Shown: positions 48,108 through 58,721, counted from the stretch's first letter. The stretch is DNA of 64,000 bases from Gammaproteobacteria bacterium (GCA_024275295.1 JAJRZI010000122.1:29412-93411); one strand, 5' to 3'. Translations and numbers: made by a program. Notes: generated from the sequence alone by a model not told the origin.

Positions 48108-48678
48108 CAAGGATCCCAGTTTGCAGTTCTTATTTGCCTCGGAATCCGGGCAGTTACCGCAAGACCCCATCGACAGCATTGCTGACAGTCTGGATTTTCA
48201 GGTGCTAAAGGATCACCTGCTGGAGAGTGCATCGGATCTAAAATGGGCTGTGGCTTGGGAGGAGATACGCTCACGGATCCCGGATCTGCTGGATGTTCCA
48301 TTGAGCGAGATATTGGTCGGGGCGTGGGTAAAGTACCATCTATTGCACCAATACACAGACCGCTCCAAATACCCACCGGATGAAATCATTCTGGTGCCCT
48401 TTGCTGAGCAGAAGTTGAAATCTAAACACCATCCTTACCTGGAGCTGCTGGTAAATGAATCCAGGATTGGCAAGCTGGTGTTGGACGTAGAGATCCAGCT
48501 TGAGCTGAAAGGGGTTGTCCTGGTGATCCAGGATGCCAAGATCAAAGAGATCAAAGCTGGCAGCTGCCACGGGAAAGGCACCATTCGTTATGCAGGCATG
48601 CTACTACTGGATAAGGAGATTGCATCCTTTGAGCTACCGGGGCATGCCTTGCTTGGTGATGGTTTTCCTATTCCTTAG
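48094..48678 (+). CDS. Uncharacterised soluble protein paired with the PKD protein
   Basis: 194 aa from ATG 48094, 7 bp after an AAGGAG. It overlaps the end of the PKD gene by 14 nt, so the two are translationally coupled. No signal or membrane helix. Helical N-terminal half (DFQVLKDHLLESASDLKWAVAWEEI), then beta-rich segments (LELLVNESRIGKLVLDVEIQLELKG, GTIRYAGMLLLDKEIASFELPG). I do not recognise a family. Because the PKD protein ends in a cytoplasmic tail, this could be its cytosolic partner. Confidence 0.7.
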   Translation: MNKSSKDPSLQFLFASESGQLPQDPIDSIADSLDFQVLKDHLLESASDLKWAVAWEEIRSRIPDLLDVPLSEILVGAWVKYHLLHQYTDRSKYPPDEIILVPFAEQKLKSKHHPYLELLVNESRIGKLVLDVEIQLELKGVVLVIQDAKIKEIKAGSCHGKGTIRYAGMLLLDKEIASFELPGHALLGDGFPIP

Positions 48679-48704
48679 CCCGGATATTTCATGAAACATC
48701 CGGG
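48679..48704. terminator. Near-perfect 26-bp palindrome right after a stop codon
   Basis: CCCGGAT ATTTCATGAAAC ATCCGGG; the two halves pair with one A.C mismatch, immediately after the TAG of the upstream gene. A T-rich run follows about 18 bp later. It probably ends the PKD operon and separates it from the next promoter. Confidence 0.68.
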
Positions 48705-48761
48705 TTAATACCCATCCAGGTTATTTTTTATATCCAACAACTTGCTATCTGTTTGCCTGTT

Positions 48762-48793
48762 TTCAGTTTCAATTCATTTCACCTGAGTAAGCT
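48762..48793 (+). promoter_or_regulatory. Response-regulator-type direct repeat and -10 before the SHP-like cytochrome gene
   Basis: TTCAGTTTCAA and TTCATTTCACC are direct copies with an 11-bp period (starts at 48762 and 48773), and TAAGCT begins 15 bp after the second, at the same distances as in the promoter at 44138. The shared geometry suggests one regulator for both halves of the cluster. Confidence 0.58.
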
Positions 48794-48830
48794 TGGTAGG
48801 TAAGAGCTAACTAACACAGATGAGGTTGAG

Positions 48831-49232
48831 ATGAATATAAAACTGATCGGCATTACCGCATTACTGTTCGCTATACCGTTTTACGCCCAAGCAGATGCCA
48901 TATCCGAGCTGGAGGCCAAATATCAAGCCCAAGGCGCCGGGCCATTCAGTGCCGCAGCAGGTGAGGCGCTTTGGACAAAAACCTTTGTTGATGCAAAAAG
49001 TGGCGACAGACGTAACTGCACCACCTGTCACACCACCGATCTGACAAAGGAGGGCAAACATGCCCGCACCGGTAAGATTATCAAGCCGATGGCACCTTCC
49101 ATTAATCCACAACGTTTTACCAAGGTAAAAAAGGTCAGGAAATGGTTTGTCCGCAACTGTAAATGGGTTCTGGGACGTGAATGTACAGCCCAGGAAAAAG
49201 GTGATGTTCTTGCCTTCCTGAAGAGACTTTAA
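48831..49232 (+). CDS. SHP-like monohaem cytochrome c (DUF1924)
   Basis: 133 aa. A signal peptide (1-22, ending AQA) then one haem site CTTCH (about 65). The pattern EAKYQAQG, FSAAAGEALW, GKIIKPMAPSINPQRFT, KWFVRNC and GDVLAFL matches DUF1924 proteins such as the Rhodobacter SHP oxygen-binding cytochrome. In known clusters SHP accepts electrons from the DHC/cytochrome b pair next to it. It has its own promoter repeat upstream. Confidence 0.9.
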   Translation: MNIKLIGITALLFAIPFYAQADAISELEAKYQAQGAGPFSAAAGEALWTKTFVDAKSGDRRNCTTCHTTDLTKEGKHARTGKIIKPMAPSINPQRFTKVKKVRKWFVRNCKWVLGRECTAQEKGDVLAFLKRL

Positions 49233-49269
49233 AGCTGGAAAAATTCAACTTATCAATACGAGGCCTATT

Positions 49270-49854
49270 ATGAAACGCAAACTACTTACAGCATCACTAT
49301 TCATGCTTTCCGCCGCCATGCTGGGCATGAGCGGCACCACCTTCGCTGATGACGATGACAAGGGCGGCGGCTTCATGAGTCGCTGGTTTGGCGGAAACAA
49401 GCCCGGTGTAGCTCCGGTTACAAATCCACAGTATCTGGAAGAGTGTGGCAGCTGCCATTTTCCCTATCAGCCCGGTCTGCTGCCTGCTCGCTCCTGGACT
49501 CGAATAATGGCAACCCTGGACAATCATTTTGGCGAAAATGCAGAGCTTCCTGCTGAAGATGCCCGCATGATCAAGGATTATCTTCTGAAAAATTCCGCTG
49601 ATGGTTCAGGCTATAAACGCTCGGTCAAGATCATGAACTCACTGCGCTCGGGCGATACACCGCTTCGTATCAGCAAAACACCCTATTTCCTCAAAAAGCA
49701 TGGTGAGCTGAGACCGGAGATGGTCGTGAGCAATCCAAAGGTCGGTTCATTCAGCAACTGCAGTGCCTGTCATACCCAGGCAGCCAAGGGCTCTTTTAGT
49801 GAAAAAGAGATTCTGATACCCAACTTCGGTGCCTGGGAAGAGGACGACGACTAA
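49270..49854 (+). CDS. Diheme cytochrome c (DHC)
   Basis: 194 aa. Signal peptide (1-26, ending TFA), acidic linker, then two haem motifs, CGSCH (about 59) and CSACH (about 166), with the DHC family features LLPARSWTRIMATLDNHFGE and TPYFLKKHGE. It matches the C-terminal domain of the cytochrome b561 fusion at 44786. It shuttles electrons between the b-type cytochrome and SHP. Confidence 0.93.
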   Translation: MKRKLLTASLFMLSAAMLGMSGTTFADDDDKGGGFMSRWFGGNKPGVAPVTNPQYLEECGSCHFPYQPGLLPARSWTRIMATLDNHFGENAELPAEDARMIKDYLLKNSADGSGYKRSVKIMNSLRSGDTPLRISKTPYFLKKHGELRPEMVVSNPKVGSFSNCSACHTQAAKGSFSEKEILIPNFGAWEEDDD

Positions 49855-49940
49855 CATTGAGCAGCGGCACCCAGGGCATGCCAGGGAAGGCACTCCAACC
49901 CCTATTCAATCGATAACCCTTACATGCAGAGGTATCCACC

Positions 49941-50639
49941 ATGAATGCAGCAAGCCCCTTTATTAGGTCACATCTGTTACTGATGCTGTTCACTGTCATG
50001 CTTATCGGTTTAGTCGGCTGTGCAACACCTGTGTCGCAAAAACCGGCCAACATAGGCAGTGGCGATATTGATAAAAATGAACTGGCCATGCGGCTACAAA
50101 ACTGCATCTCATTTATTGATGCCGCATACACACAGGCCAAAAGCGGCCATGAGAAGAGTGCTCAGGAGATGCTTGATAAGGCACAGGATCTCTCTCTGGA
50201 AGCAAAAGATGACTTCACACACAAAAGATATAAAAAGAGCTTTAACAAGGTCAACGAGGCCTACCGATTAGGGTTCAATGCATTGGCCCTCCTAAGAAGG
50301 GATCTCCCTGCAACCACCGAGCAGCAACAGCAGCAGCTCCAGCAAAAAACAAAGAGCAGGCTGCAAGTCAACGAGACCTATATCAATGCTGTAAAACGGA
50401 CACTGGGATACACCTCAACAGAGGCTGCCATCGCCGATTTTAACGTTGCAAAAAAAGATTATGAGCAAGCCCTCAATGACTACAGCACAGCACGCTATCA
50501 AGAGGCCACCCAGCATGCCAACAGATCTACCGATAAATTAATACTGATCCTGACCGCACTGGAATATATAGAGCATGGCAAGCCCCAAAAGAGCCGTTAT
50601 AAAGATCAGTCAACAAATAAGGATAAAAAAGGGCCATAA
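49941..50639 (+). CDS. Hypothetical helical lipoprotein
   Basis: 232 aa. The signal ends in a lipobox (LIGLVGC, Cys about 29), so it is a lipoprotein. The rest is helical and repeats a pattern like ARYQEATQHANRSTDKL and KRYKKSFNKVNEAYRLGFNA, with a Gln-rich loop (QQQQQLQQK). No recognised family. It lies in the same direction as the cytochrome genes, between DHC and the PepSY gene. Confidence 0.75.
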   Translation: MNAASPFIRSHLLLMLFTVMLIGLVGCATPVSQKPANIGSGDIDKNELAMRLQNCISFIDAAYTQAKSGHEKSAQEMLDKAQDLSLEAKDDFTHKRYKKSFNKVNEAYRLGFNALALLRRDLPATTEQQQQQLQQKTKSRLQVNETYINAVKRTLGYTSTEAAIADFNVAKKDYEQALNDYSTARYQEATQHANRSTDKLILILTALEYIEHGKPQKSRYKDQSTNKDKKGP

Positions 50640-50765
50640 AGGCTTGACCCATACTGTTGCAACAATGATTCAACAGCAGTACAACACCGGGCAACAACTG
50701 AATATCAGGCTATCTTTAATAGAAAGCATCCCAGGTTTTCAATCTTGTTTTTGCAATTGGCAATC

Positions 50766-51062
50766 ATGAACAGAATCAGCAGTATCATCCTGGCTTTCAT
50801 ACTCTGCACCGGCGCCACCCATGCCAGTGATCATGCAGATGCACGCGCACTGGTTGAGTCAGGCACTATTTTATCACTGGAGGTGATCCTCAAACAGGCA
50901 AAAATAGATCATCCGGGGCGTATCCTGGAGGTATCGCTTGAGCACGAGAAAGAGGGCTATGTCTATGAATTTGAACTGGTCGATAAAACAGGACGTGTAT
51001 GGGAGCTGGAGTATGATGCAGTAACCGGAAAGCTCCTGGAAAAAAAGCGGGAAGAGGATTAA
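50766..51062 (+). CDS. PepSY-domain periplasmic protein
   Basis: 98 aa from ATG 50766. Signal peptide (1-19, ending THAS), then a PepSY domain: ILSLEVILKQAKIDHPGRILEVSLEHEKEGYVYEFELVD and VWELEYDAVTGKLLEK. PepSY genes commonly precede a response regulator and kinase and may modulate the kinase sensor. It ends 3 bp before the response regulator start. Confidence 0.92.
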   Translation: MNRISSIILAFILCTGATHASDHADARALVESGTILSLEVILKQAKIDHPGRILEVSLEHEKEGYVYEFELVDKTGRVWELEYDAVTGKLLEKKREED

Positions 51063-51065
51063 ATA

Positions 51066-51734
51066 ATGCGCTTGCTATTGGTAGAGGATGACGCCACTCT
51101 GGCGGAATACCTGATCAAGAATCTGAGCGGTCAGGGATTCGCCGTTGATCATGCCGATAATGGGGTGGATGGTGAATATATGGGGGATCTGGAGCCTTAC
51201 GACATCATCATTCTGGATCTGGGCCTGCCTCAACGATCCGGGTTAGAGGTGCTGCAAAACTGGCGACAGAGGAAAAACCAGGCGCCGGTTATCATCCTTA
51301 CGGCACGGGATGCCTGGCACGAGCGGGTTGACGGCTTCAAGGCCGGTGCCGATGATTATCTCTGCAAGCCATTCCACACCGAAGAGCTGACCGTCCGTAT
51401 ACAGGCCCTGATCCGCCGCAGCCATGACAAAACAGGGCAGAGACTTCAGGGCAGCGGCCTCACGTTGGACGAAGAGCGACAGCAGGTAAAGTTACCTGAT
51501 GGCAAAACATTAGATCTGACCGGCACCGAATTCCGCCTGCTACGCTGTTTTATGCTGCATCCAGGGCAGATCCTCTCCAAAACCCGGCTCACAGAACATA
51601 TCTATGACCAGGACTTTGACCGTGACAGCAACCTGATTGAAGTCTATATCCGTCGCCTGCGGGACAAGCTGGGCAAGCAGTGCATCACCACCCGGCGTGG
51701 CCAGGGGTATATCTTTACCGAAAGGAAGGCATGA
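51066..51734 (+). CDS. OmpR/PhoP-family response regulator
   Basis: 222 aa. Receiver domain with acidic pocket [10 protein letters not shown], phosphoacceptor Asp in IIILDLGLP (about 51), [26 protein letters not shown]-terminal winged helix: [31 protein letters not shown] and [12 protein letters not shown]. The PmrA/QseB-like subgroup fits best. It overlaps the kinase by 4 nt (ATGA). Likely to bind the 11-bp direct repeats before the cytochrome genes in the cluster. Confidence 0.96.
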   Translation: MRLLLVEDDATLAEYLIKNLSGQGFAVDHADNGVDGEYMGDLEPYDIIILDLGLPQRSGLEVLQNWRQRKNQAPVIILTARDAWHERVDGFKAGADDYLCKPFHTEELTVRIQALIRRSHDKTGQRLQGSGLTLDEERQQVKLPDGKTLDLTGTEFRLLRCFMLHPGQILSKTRLTEHIYDQDFDRDSNLIEVYIRRLRDKLGKQCITTRRGQGYIFTERKA

Positions 51735-53071
51735 ACTCTCTACAGCGGCTGCTGCAATTAGGCCTGACCCTAAGCCTGATGCTGCTCATGTCCATACTCT
51801 GGTGGACAGGCAGCCTGGTGGTTCGAGAGATTGGAGAAGATCTCATCGGCTCCCGCCTGGAGCACGATGCGGAGAGTCTGCTGACCGCTATGACATTTAC
51901 CACGGGTGCAGCGCCGCTTCAGGTGCAGCTGAAACGTATCAACCCCATCTATAAACAACCCTTTTCCGGGCACTATTACATCATTCGTCTGGCAGACGGT
52001 TCCATTCAGCGCTCGCGCTCGCTGTGGGATCAAACCCTTGATATCCAAACACTGCAGCCAGGCGCTATTGCACAGTGGTATACATCAGGGCCATCGGATC
52101 AAAAGCTGCTGGTCTGGGCCAGACACTACCAAAAGCAGGGGCACACATTCACTTTAGCTGTCGCCGAGGACATCACCCCATTGGAGGGCCGCTTGGCCTC
52201 CTTTCAGTGGACATTCGCCGGACTCTCCCTGGCAGTACTGTTTATCCTGCTCATTGTTCAGCAGCGCATAATCCACAAATCCTTCAAGCGCCTGGATACC
52301 CTGCACGCTGAGATGCGGAGTTTGGAGCAGGGAGAGATTGGCTCCCTCTCCCAGGATGTTCCAGATGAAATCCTGCCCCTGGTGCAGGAGTTCAACCGAT
52401 TATTGGAACTACTGGCCCAGCGCCTGTCACGTTCGCGTAATGCACTGGGTAATCTTGCTCATGCCCTCAAAGGGCCACTTAATCTTCTGGTACAATACCT
52501 GGATAGCGAAGAGCTGAAGGATCACCCCAAACTGCAAGCCCGGATGCAGGCCCAGCAAAGGCGCATTCAGCAGCTGATGGAGCGAGAACTAAAGCGCGCC
52601 CGTCTGGCTGGCAGTGGAACACCCGGTTACCGTTTCAATGCACAGCAGGAGTTGCCAGACCTGGTTGATGTGCTCAAACAGGTACACCATAAGCGCCCGC
52701 TGGATATTCAGTGGCAGGTTGAGGCAGGTACATCCGCCTTTGGTGACAGGGAAGACATGCTGGAGCTGATAGGCAACATTTTGGATAATGCCTGCAAATG
52801 GGCCAAATCCAGGGTGCTCTGCACCGTTACCGGCGCTGACACCATTAACATCACCATAGAAGATGACGGCGCGGGATGCAGTGAACAGGAGATCAACCAG
52901 CTGCTCCAGCGAGGCGCACGTCTGGATGAGACGGTGGAAGGCCACGGGCTTGGACTGGCCATCGCCAAGGATATCGTCAAGCTCTACAATGGTGAAATAG
53001 ACTTCCACCAATCCAAGGCATTGGGTGGATTAAGCGTCGCAATCAAACTGCCTTACGCCACTACCTGTTGA
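51731..53071 (+). CDS. Sensor histidine kinase
   Basis: 446 aa from ATG 51731. Two membrane helices (about 7-30 and 160-182) enclose a periplasmic sensor of about 130 residues. HAMP-like linker, H-box [12 protein letters not shown]-box [12 protein letters not shown]1 DDGAGC, G2 [14 protein letters not shown]. The H-box lacks the usual HE pair (HAL instead of HEL), though the phosphoacceptor His is present. It is the partner of the regulator upstream; the PepSY protein may set its input. Confidence 0.95.
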   Translation: MNSLQRLLQLGLTLSLMLLMSILWWTGSLVVREIGEDLIGSRLEHDAESLLTAMTFTTGAAPLQVQLKRINPIYKQPFSGHYYIIRLADGSIQRSRSLWDQTLDIQTLQPGAIAQWYTSGPSDQKLLVWARHYQKQGHTFTLAVAEDITPLEGRLASFQWTFAGLSLAVLFILLIVQQRIIHKSFKRLDTLHAEMRSLEQGEIGSLSQDVPDEILPLVQEFNRLLELLAQRLSRSRNALGNLAHALKGPLNLLVQYLDSEELKDHPKLQARMQAQQRRIQQLMERELKRARLAGSGTPGYRFNAQQELPDLVDVLKQVHHKRPLDIQWQVEAGTSAFGDREDMLELIGNILDNACKWAKSRVLCTVTGADTINITIEDDGAGCSEQEINQLLQRGARLDETVEGHGLGLAIAKDIVKLYNGEIDFHQSKALGGLSVAIKLPYATTC

Positions 53072-53104
53072 CTATAACCGTACAGATCTAATCTGACACC
53101 CGGC

Positions 53105-56100
53105 CTACAATCCACCACCCATCTTTTTCTCATGCCGCCGTTCCATAAGCGCCCGACGGCGTTCCGACATGCTGGGGTGTCTGCGCGTCTTCCCCTCCAG
53201 CTTCACAGGCTCACCTGTTTTGAGCGGCGCTTTCACCTGCTGTTTTGTTGCCCTTTCCGGTGGCGGTTTACCTCTTGTTGCTTTGTCAGAGGTTCTAATG
53301 TCATCCATGTGAAAATATTTATAGCGCTGCAGACTATAGATGCCATGACAATTTCTACAGATATTGCCGGAACTTCTGAAGCGCAGAAAACTGTTTCTAT
53401 TATTACCTTCCACCGCCTTTCCAGGGCCGGTGCCCTTTCTGCGAGAGGTCCACTGATGCGGATTATGGCAGGTGGGACAGGCAATCAGCCCCGCATTGAC
53501 CTTTTTACCCTCTGCATTGTAGACCGGCGCATATTTGCTGCTGCCCGGGCGGTATAGCTCAGGCACCGTTACCGATTGCGGATGGGTGAAGTCTTTCACA
53601 ATCTTTTTGGCCCCTGCCCCACCTTTCTGATGGCAACTCAGACAGATCCGCTCCTGATGCAGGTTGCTCCCCTCCCCCTCTTCTCTCGCCCACAGCAGAT
53701 ACCCTTCCCCTTTAGCGCCATGCGGGACATGGCATGCACTACAGACGCCGCTCTCGGCGACGCTCTTTCCCAGGCTGTTTTGGCATCGGGATTGGTGATG
53801 GAGAGATCATGATCCGTCCCCACAACATAGCCTTTACTGGCATGGCAGGTAATACACAGCCTTGGCTTGCCCAGGTTTGATTTGCGCAGAAAGCTGTTGC
53901 CTGCATTGCCTTCTGTCTTTTTGCCTGGCCCCCGCTCCATCTTCTCTGGGTTCCAGCGGTGTACGTTATGACAGGTTGGACAGGTGACATCACCATCCAT
54001 GGAGCGATCACCACATTTCAGAAACAGCGGCAGCGCCACAGTTTCGTCCTTTTGCTTCACCGCATTGTTACGTTTTTTTCTGTAAAACTTGCGTGCCTCT
54101 TTGCGCAGGGTGGGTCGCGCATCGGCAACACGTTTCATGGGATGACTGGGTTTACCGATCACCTTCCTGCTGGCCACCTTGCGCCGAGCATGACAACCTG
54201 CACACAGGGCCTGATTTCGATTATCCCCTGCGCCAACCCCGCGTGCCCACAGACGGTTGCCCCACGCATTGTGTACCCGATGGCAGGCGCTACAGACCCC
54301 GGCATCAGCTACTGTTTCGTAGCTCAGATTAACCACGCCGGGAGAGGTAACACGCAGGTCATGATCTGTATCGATAACCAGGGCATTCTCTTTATGACAG
54401 GCCGCACAGAGGGTGGCATTCTCATCATAAGGCACCCGTAGAAAACTATTGGTTCGGTCGCCTTCCAGCCCCTTGCCACTAGATGCCCGACCTTCAGTGA
54501 TCAGTGGGTCCCATTGGTGCACATTATGACAGGTGGGGCAGGAGACGGTGCCTGCTTTATCATCCCGTCTGCCCTCTTTATCAAACAGCGGCAGCTTGCC
54601 TTTGAACTGCGGCTGCATATTGGGTCGCTTGCCCAGTGGATGCGACAGTGGGCCGGTTCTCTTCTGTTCCGCCATTCCGCCCTTGGCATGACAGGAGCGA
54701 CACAGGGCTTCATAGGGATCATCCGACCCCCGCGGCCGCAAGGCCCAGAGCCGTTTGCCCTCGGCATTGTGCGGCACATGGCAGATGCCGCAGACCCCGG
54801 CCTGCTCAACCGTCTGGGCCTGATTATTGCGGGATTTCGGGAAGCTCACATGCATATCGTGCTTGGTGCCCAACAGGGTCGATTTTTCCACATGACAGGT
54901 ACGACAGAGTTGGCTCTCGGGTGCGGAGCGCTTTCTCAGAAAGCTATTATTGCCATCACCCTCCACCTTGCGGCCACCCCGATCATCACTGCCTGCTGAC
55001 CAGCGGTTGAGATCATGGCAGGTACCACAGGAGACGCGGCCCTGAGCACTCTTTTTCCCATCCACGGTAAACAGCGGCAGGTTGCCATGCTCTTTCGGCT
55101 TCACACCCGTGGGGTGCGTCTGCTTGCCCGTTGTCTTATCTGCGGCAATGCCCTTTTTTGCATGGCACGAGGTGCAGAGGCGTTCGATAAAATCCTTGCC
55201 CTTGCCCAATGGTCTGATCCAGAGCTTGTCCGCCTTGGCATTGTGCGGTGTATGGCAGGCGCCGCATACCCCTGACGCCCTGGGCGTCTGCTGCCTGGCA
55301 TTCTGCTCATCCGGCGCGGTGATATTCAGATCATGCTTGGTTTTTACAATGCGCCTTTTATCCGCATGACAGCTCTGGCAGAGGTTACCTGTGGGCGCGG
55401 CAGCCCGGCGCAGAAAACTATTGGTGCCATCGCCCGCTACATCCTTGCCGCCTCTGTCATCTGACAATACGGACCAGACATGGGGGTCATGACAAGAGGC
55501 ACAGGTCACATTGCCATCCGCACTCTTTTTACCCATTTTGTTATAGAGCGGCAGCTTGCCAAGCTTAATGTTTTTGGAAGGAGCTACCTCCACTGGGTGG
55601 CTGCGTTTTCCCGTCAGGGCGTGCTTTGCCACCTTCTCTTTGTCGTGACAACTTTTGCACAGATGCTCAATCGTCTGGCCCTTCAGATCCCGTGCCCACA
55701 TCTTTGGCCCCTGCCCTTTGTGCATAAAATGGCAGGAGAAGCAGGGGCCGGTCTGTGCAGCGCTCTGATCTGCCGAGTTCTTCTCATCGGGGAAACTGGT
55801 CGACAGGTCATGCTTGGTTTTCAGCAGTTTTTTCTTCGAGGTGTGGCAGGTGAGACAGAGCTTGCCCTGCCTGTTGCTCGATACCAGCAGATGATTCTTT
55901 TTGGTGCCATTGTGCGGTGAGTGACAGGTACGGCAGTTGATAAATCTGCCCTCTGCCAGACGTGGCTTTTCACCGTTATCCCACTTCTCTGGCAGCTTCG
56001 CCTCTTTGATGAGATCCACCGCCACGGGGTGTGAAAAGCGCCGCAATTCATCCGTGCTTTTGATATCAGGCGAAACGCCATGGCAGGTTTCGCACAGGGT

Positions 56101-56778
56101 GGAGTGGGTCACGCCCTTCTGGCTGTTGGGAATCACCAGAAAGTGCTCATTGGTACTGCCATGCGGAGTGTGGCAGCTTTCACAGATGACGGTCTTCTTT
56201 TTACCTGTCTTGTCTTTTCCTGCCTTACCGCCAAAATCCAGGATCTTTTGTGGGAACCGGTCAAATACGACATCGACCGGATGCTTGCCCGCAGCCACCC
56301 CGTCATCCTTGTCACTGTGGCACTGGCGACAGAGGGATGAGTTGACATTGGGCACACGCAGAAAGATGGTTGAGCCTATATCGGTCGTTGAATCCACGCC
56401 GTGCGCAGAGTGGCAGGTTGCGCAGGTAAGTCGCCCTTCCGGGTCGAGCGGAAAGGTCTCGGGGACAGTGATCTTGCTTGACGGCTTAGTGCCTGCCTTG
56501 TGTCGGCTGGTCTCCCAGACACGCAATCGGGAATCCATGACCGAACCATCGTGGCAGCTGTAGCACATCATCTCGGTGGCTACGACCTTCTCCTCAGTAA
56601 AATCGAGCAGGTAGTTCTTGTTCTGGCTATTATCAAAATCATCCACCCAACGCAGATGGCACATGGCGCACTCTTTTGAAGCATTAGGCTGTGACGTTGA
56701 AGGCGTGGCAAACCCGCTTATTGGCGCAACAAGCAGAGCCAGTAGTGGAAAAAGCCAGAGCAGTCGCAACGGTTTCAT
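53105..56778 (-). pseudogene. 28-haem repeat cytochrome c gene with a 2-nt frameshift
   Basis: The ATG at 56778 begins a signal peptide (LLWLFPLLALLVAPISGFA). The frame encodes 24 CXXCH sites, then after TNPDAKTAWE it loses the pattern. Skipping the extra AG at 53763-53766 restores VAESGVCSACH and CLSCH and joins the downstream frame (from 53599), which holds CPTCH and CRNCH: 28 haem sites over about 1,223 residues. The first six sites form an N-terminal region; the rest are repeats of a four-haem unit (CxxCHxPHxW, NSFLR, LCxxCH, KHDL, GVCxxCHxPHN, LCxxCH, HP). The neighbouring repeat SYETVADAGVC supports AWESVAESGVC at the break. As written only the N-terminal 24-haem part is made. Probably extracellular or periplasmic electron wire. 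Confidence 0.85.
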
Positions 56779-57755
56779 GATTTGATACGGTAGACGCTGA
56801 TGCGGTTGGCGAACATCTCTACCACGTAGAAGAGGCCGTTGTTATCAAAATAGAGCCGGGTCGGGGTGGTGAAGCGCTTGACCTTGCCCCGGCCATCACT
56901 GAGCACGGCCTGGAATTTGCCCTTTTTGTCGAACATCTGGATCACGCCCAGGTAGGAGTCGGCAATAAAGACCTGCCCTTTGGCGTTGACGGCCACCCCT
57001 TTGGGGCGGAACAGTTCGCCCTTTTCAACCCCCCAGCCGCCAATATCGTAGCCAAAGTTGAATCCCTCATCGGGCAGAATGGTGCGTATGCGGGTGTTGA
57101 TTACATCAACCACATAGAGGGTGCCTGCCGCGTCGATGTAGAGGGAGAAGGGCCAGCGGAAGCCATCCTGTTTATAGCCCATGCCGCCGATCGTGTGGAT
57201 GAACTTCTTCTATTTCAGGCTATAGACCAGTACCTGGTGATTCTCGTTATCGACCACATAGAGCAGCTGACGCAGGTTGTCGATGGCCACATCGGTGGGG
57301 TCGGGTCGCTTCTGTTGCTTGCGCTGAGGAAGTTTGATCTGCTCAAGATGCTTGCCGTCCGGGCTGTAGATCTGCACGCGGGCATTGCCTGCATCGGCGA
57401 TGTAGATATTATCTTTGGCATCGAGGGTCATGCCCAGCGGGTAGCTCAGCTCATCGTCTGCGCTGCCACCGTGGCCGAAAGTGCCCTGAAATTTACCCTC
57501 ATAGCTGTAGATGACGACCCGATTCGAGACACCATCCAATACCAGGATGCGGTTATCCGAGGTCAGCCGCACATTGCTGGGGTGGCGCAGACCGAGCTTG
57601 TCGCCGCCTTCGATGACCCTGACGGGTTCGACAGGCAGCAGGTCACTGGCGGGGGCGGCGCTGAGCTGTTGGGTGCAGAGCAACAGGGCGGTCAATAAGA
57701 TAAGCCATGCAGCCTGTCGGAAGCAGGGCCAGAGAGCGATCATTCTTTGCATCAT
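56775..57755 (-). pseudogene. NHL-repeat beta-propeller gene with an in-frame TAG
   Basis: The ATG at 57755 (after the cytochrome stop) starts a signal peptide (LILLTALLLCTQQLSAAPAS). Six NHL-type blades follow with LRHPSNVRLTSDNRILVLDGVSNRVVIYSYEGKFQGTFG units. Codon 182 (57212-57210) is TAG in YSLK-stop-KKFIHTIGG, and the same frame continues into blades ending at 56775. Alignment with MFDKKGKF puts the stop where Lys stands, so AAG, GAG or CAG to TAG. The downstream half has an ATG at 57182. It is co-translated with the 28-haem cytochrome (4-nt overlap), and probably forms a platform for it. Confidence 0.83.
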
Positions 57756-57765
57756 GAATGCGGGC

Positions 57766-58716
57766 TTACGGCAGATGAAATTGTTTAATCTCCTTGGCAT
57801 CGTGGCAGCCAAGGCAGATCCCAGAGTTCATCTTGCTGATTCTCAATCGCTTATGAGAGTCAGCGCCTGCATCGGCCTCGCTGCGTCGTTGCACACCCAG
57901 TTCATGCGGGTTATGGCAGGTACCGCAGAAGATTTTACCCGTGATGATATCCAGCGGCAGGATGGCTCCCCCCTGGTTTGCCTCAATCCGACCGGACATC
58001 CCTGCATCGGGTCGTCCTGCATGGTACTTGGGGCTGCCATCCTTTTCATAACCGATCACACACCCCACGGCATAGGCATCATCGGTATGACAACGCAGAC
58101 AGAGCATATCAAAATTATCAAATTTAAATTTAACATCTGCAATGCTTTGAGCCTTCCGGCGATCCGGCAGAATGGAATGACAGTAGGTGCAGATATCGGT
58201 GTTTAGCTCACCTTCATCATTGATCTGGTCATGTGGATTCATTTTTTTATAGGCGGAGGGTTCATGACAGTTGTAACAGAGTTCTGTTCGCTTTTTGAAT
58301 GGCGCCCCCCGATGAAAGAGGCGATTCTCTTTTTTACGCCAAAACTCTTCGCTGAGGCACTGATAGGTTATGTTGTGGCACACTGCACAGGTGACACGCC
58401 CATCATCATCCAGCCCGGAACGAAACTCCTCTGGCATCTTGTCTACCATGGTTTGAGGGGCAATCATGCCACTGGCATGGATATATTTGTCTTTGGATAT
58501 CTCAGCATGACAGTGATTACAGAGCTTGTTTATATGACCAGCAAACCGAAGATTCAGCTTGCCGTCTTTCTCCGGCAGATGCTCATGACACAAGAGGCAT
58601 TTATCCTTGGTTTCAGACCAGTGAGGGTTGATATTCAGATCCTCTTCTGCCGCCACCAGAGAGAGCGAAAATGCGAGCAATAACCCCAGTAAAAACCTCA
58701 GCGCTTGCTTATTCAT
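57766..58716 (-). CDS. Octaheme c-type cytochrome of the 28-haem operon
   Basis: 316 aa. Signal peptide (FLLGLLLAFSLSLVAAE), then CLLCH, CNHCH, CAVCH, CYNCH, CTYCH, CLRCH, CGTCH and CLGCH. Haem spacing is uneven, and the domain differs from the repeat unit of the 28-haem protein and from the octaheme at 2222. It contains a long acidic/charged linker (GRPDAGMSGRIEANQG) between haems six and seven. It ends 10 bp before the NHL start and begins 5 bp after the PQQ-type gene. Probable electron partner for the 28-haem protein. Confidence 0.93.
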   Translation of the reverse strand: MNKQALRFLLGLLLAFSLSLVAAEEDLNINPHWSETKDKCLLCHEHLPEKDGKLNLRFAGHINKLCNHCHAEISKDKYIHASGMIAPQTMVDKMPEEFRSGLDDDGRVTCAVCHNITYQCLSEEFWRKKENRLFHRGAPFKKRTELCYNCHEPSAYKKMNPHDQINDEGELNTDICTYCHSILPDRRKAQSIADVKFKFDNFDMLCLRCHTDDAYAVGCVIGYEKDGSPKYHAGRPDAGMSGRIEANQGGAILPLDIITGKIFCGTCHNPHELGVQRRSEADAGADSHKRLRISKMNSGICLGCHDAKEIKQFHLP

Positions 58717-58721
58717 GATCG

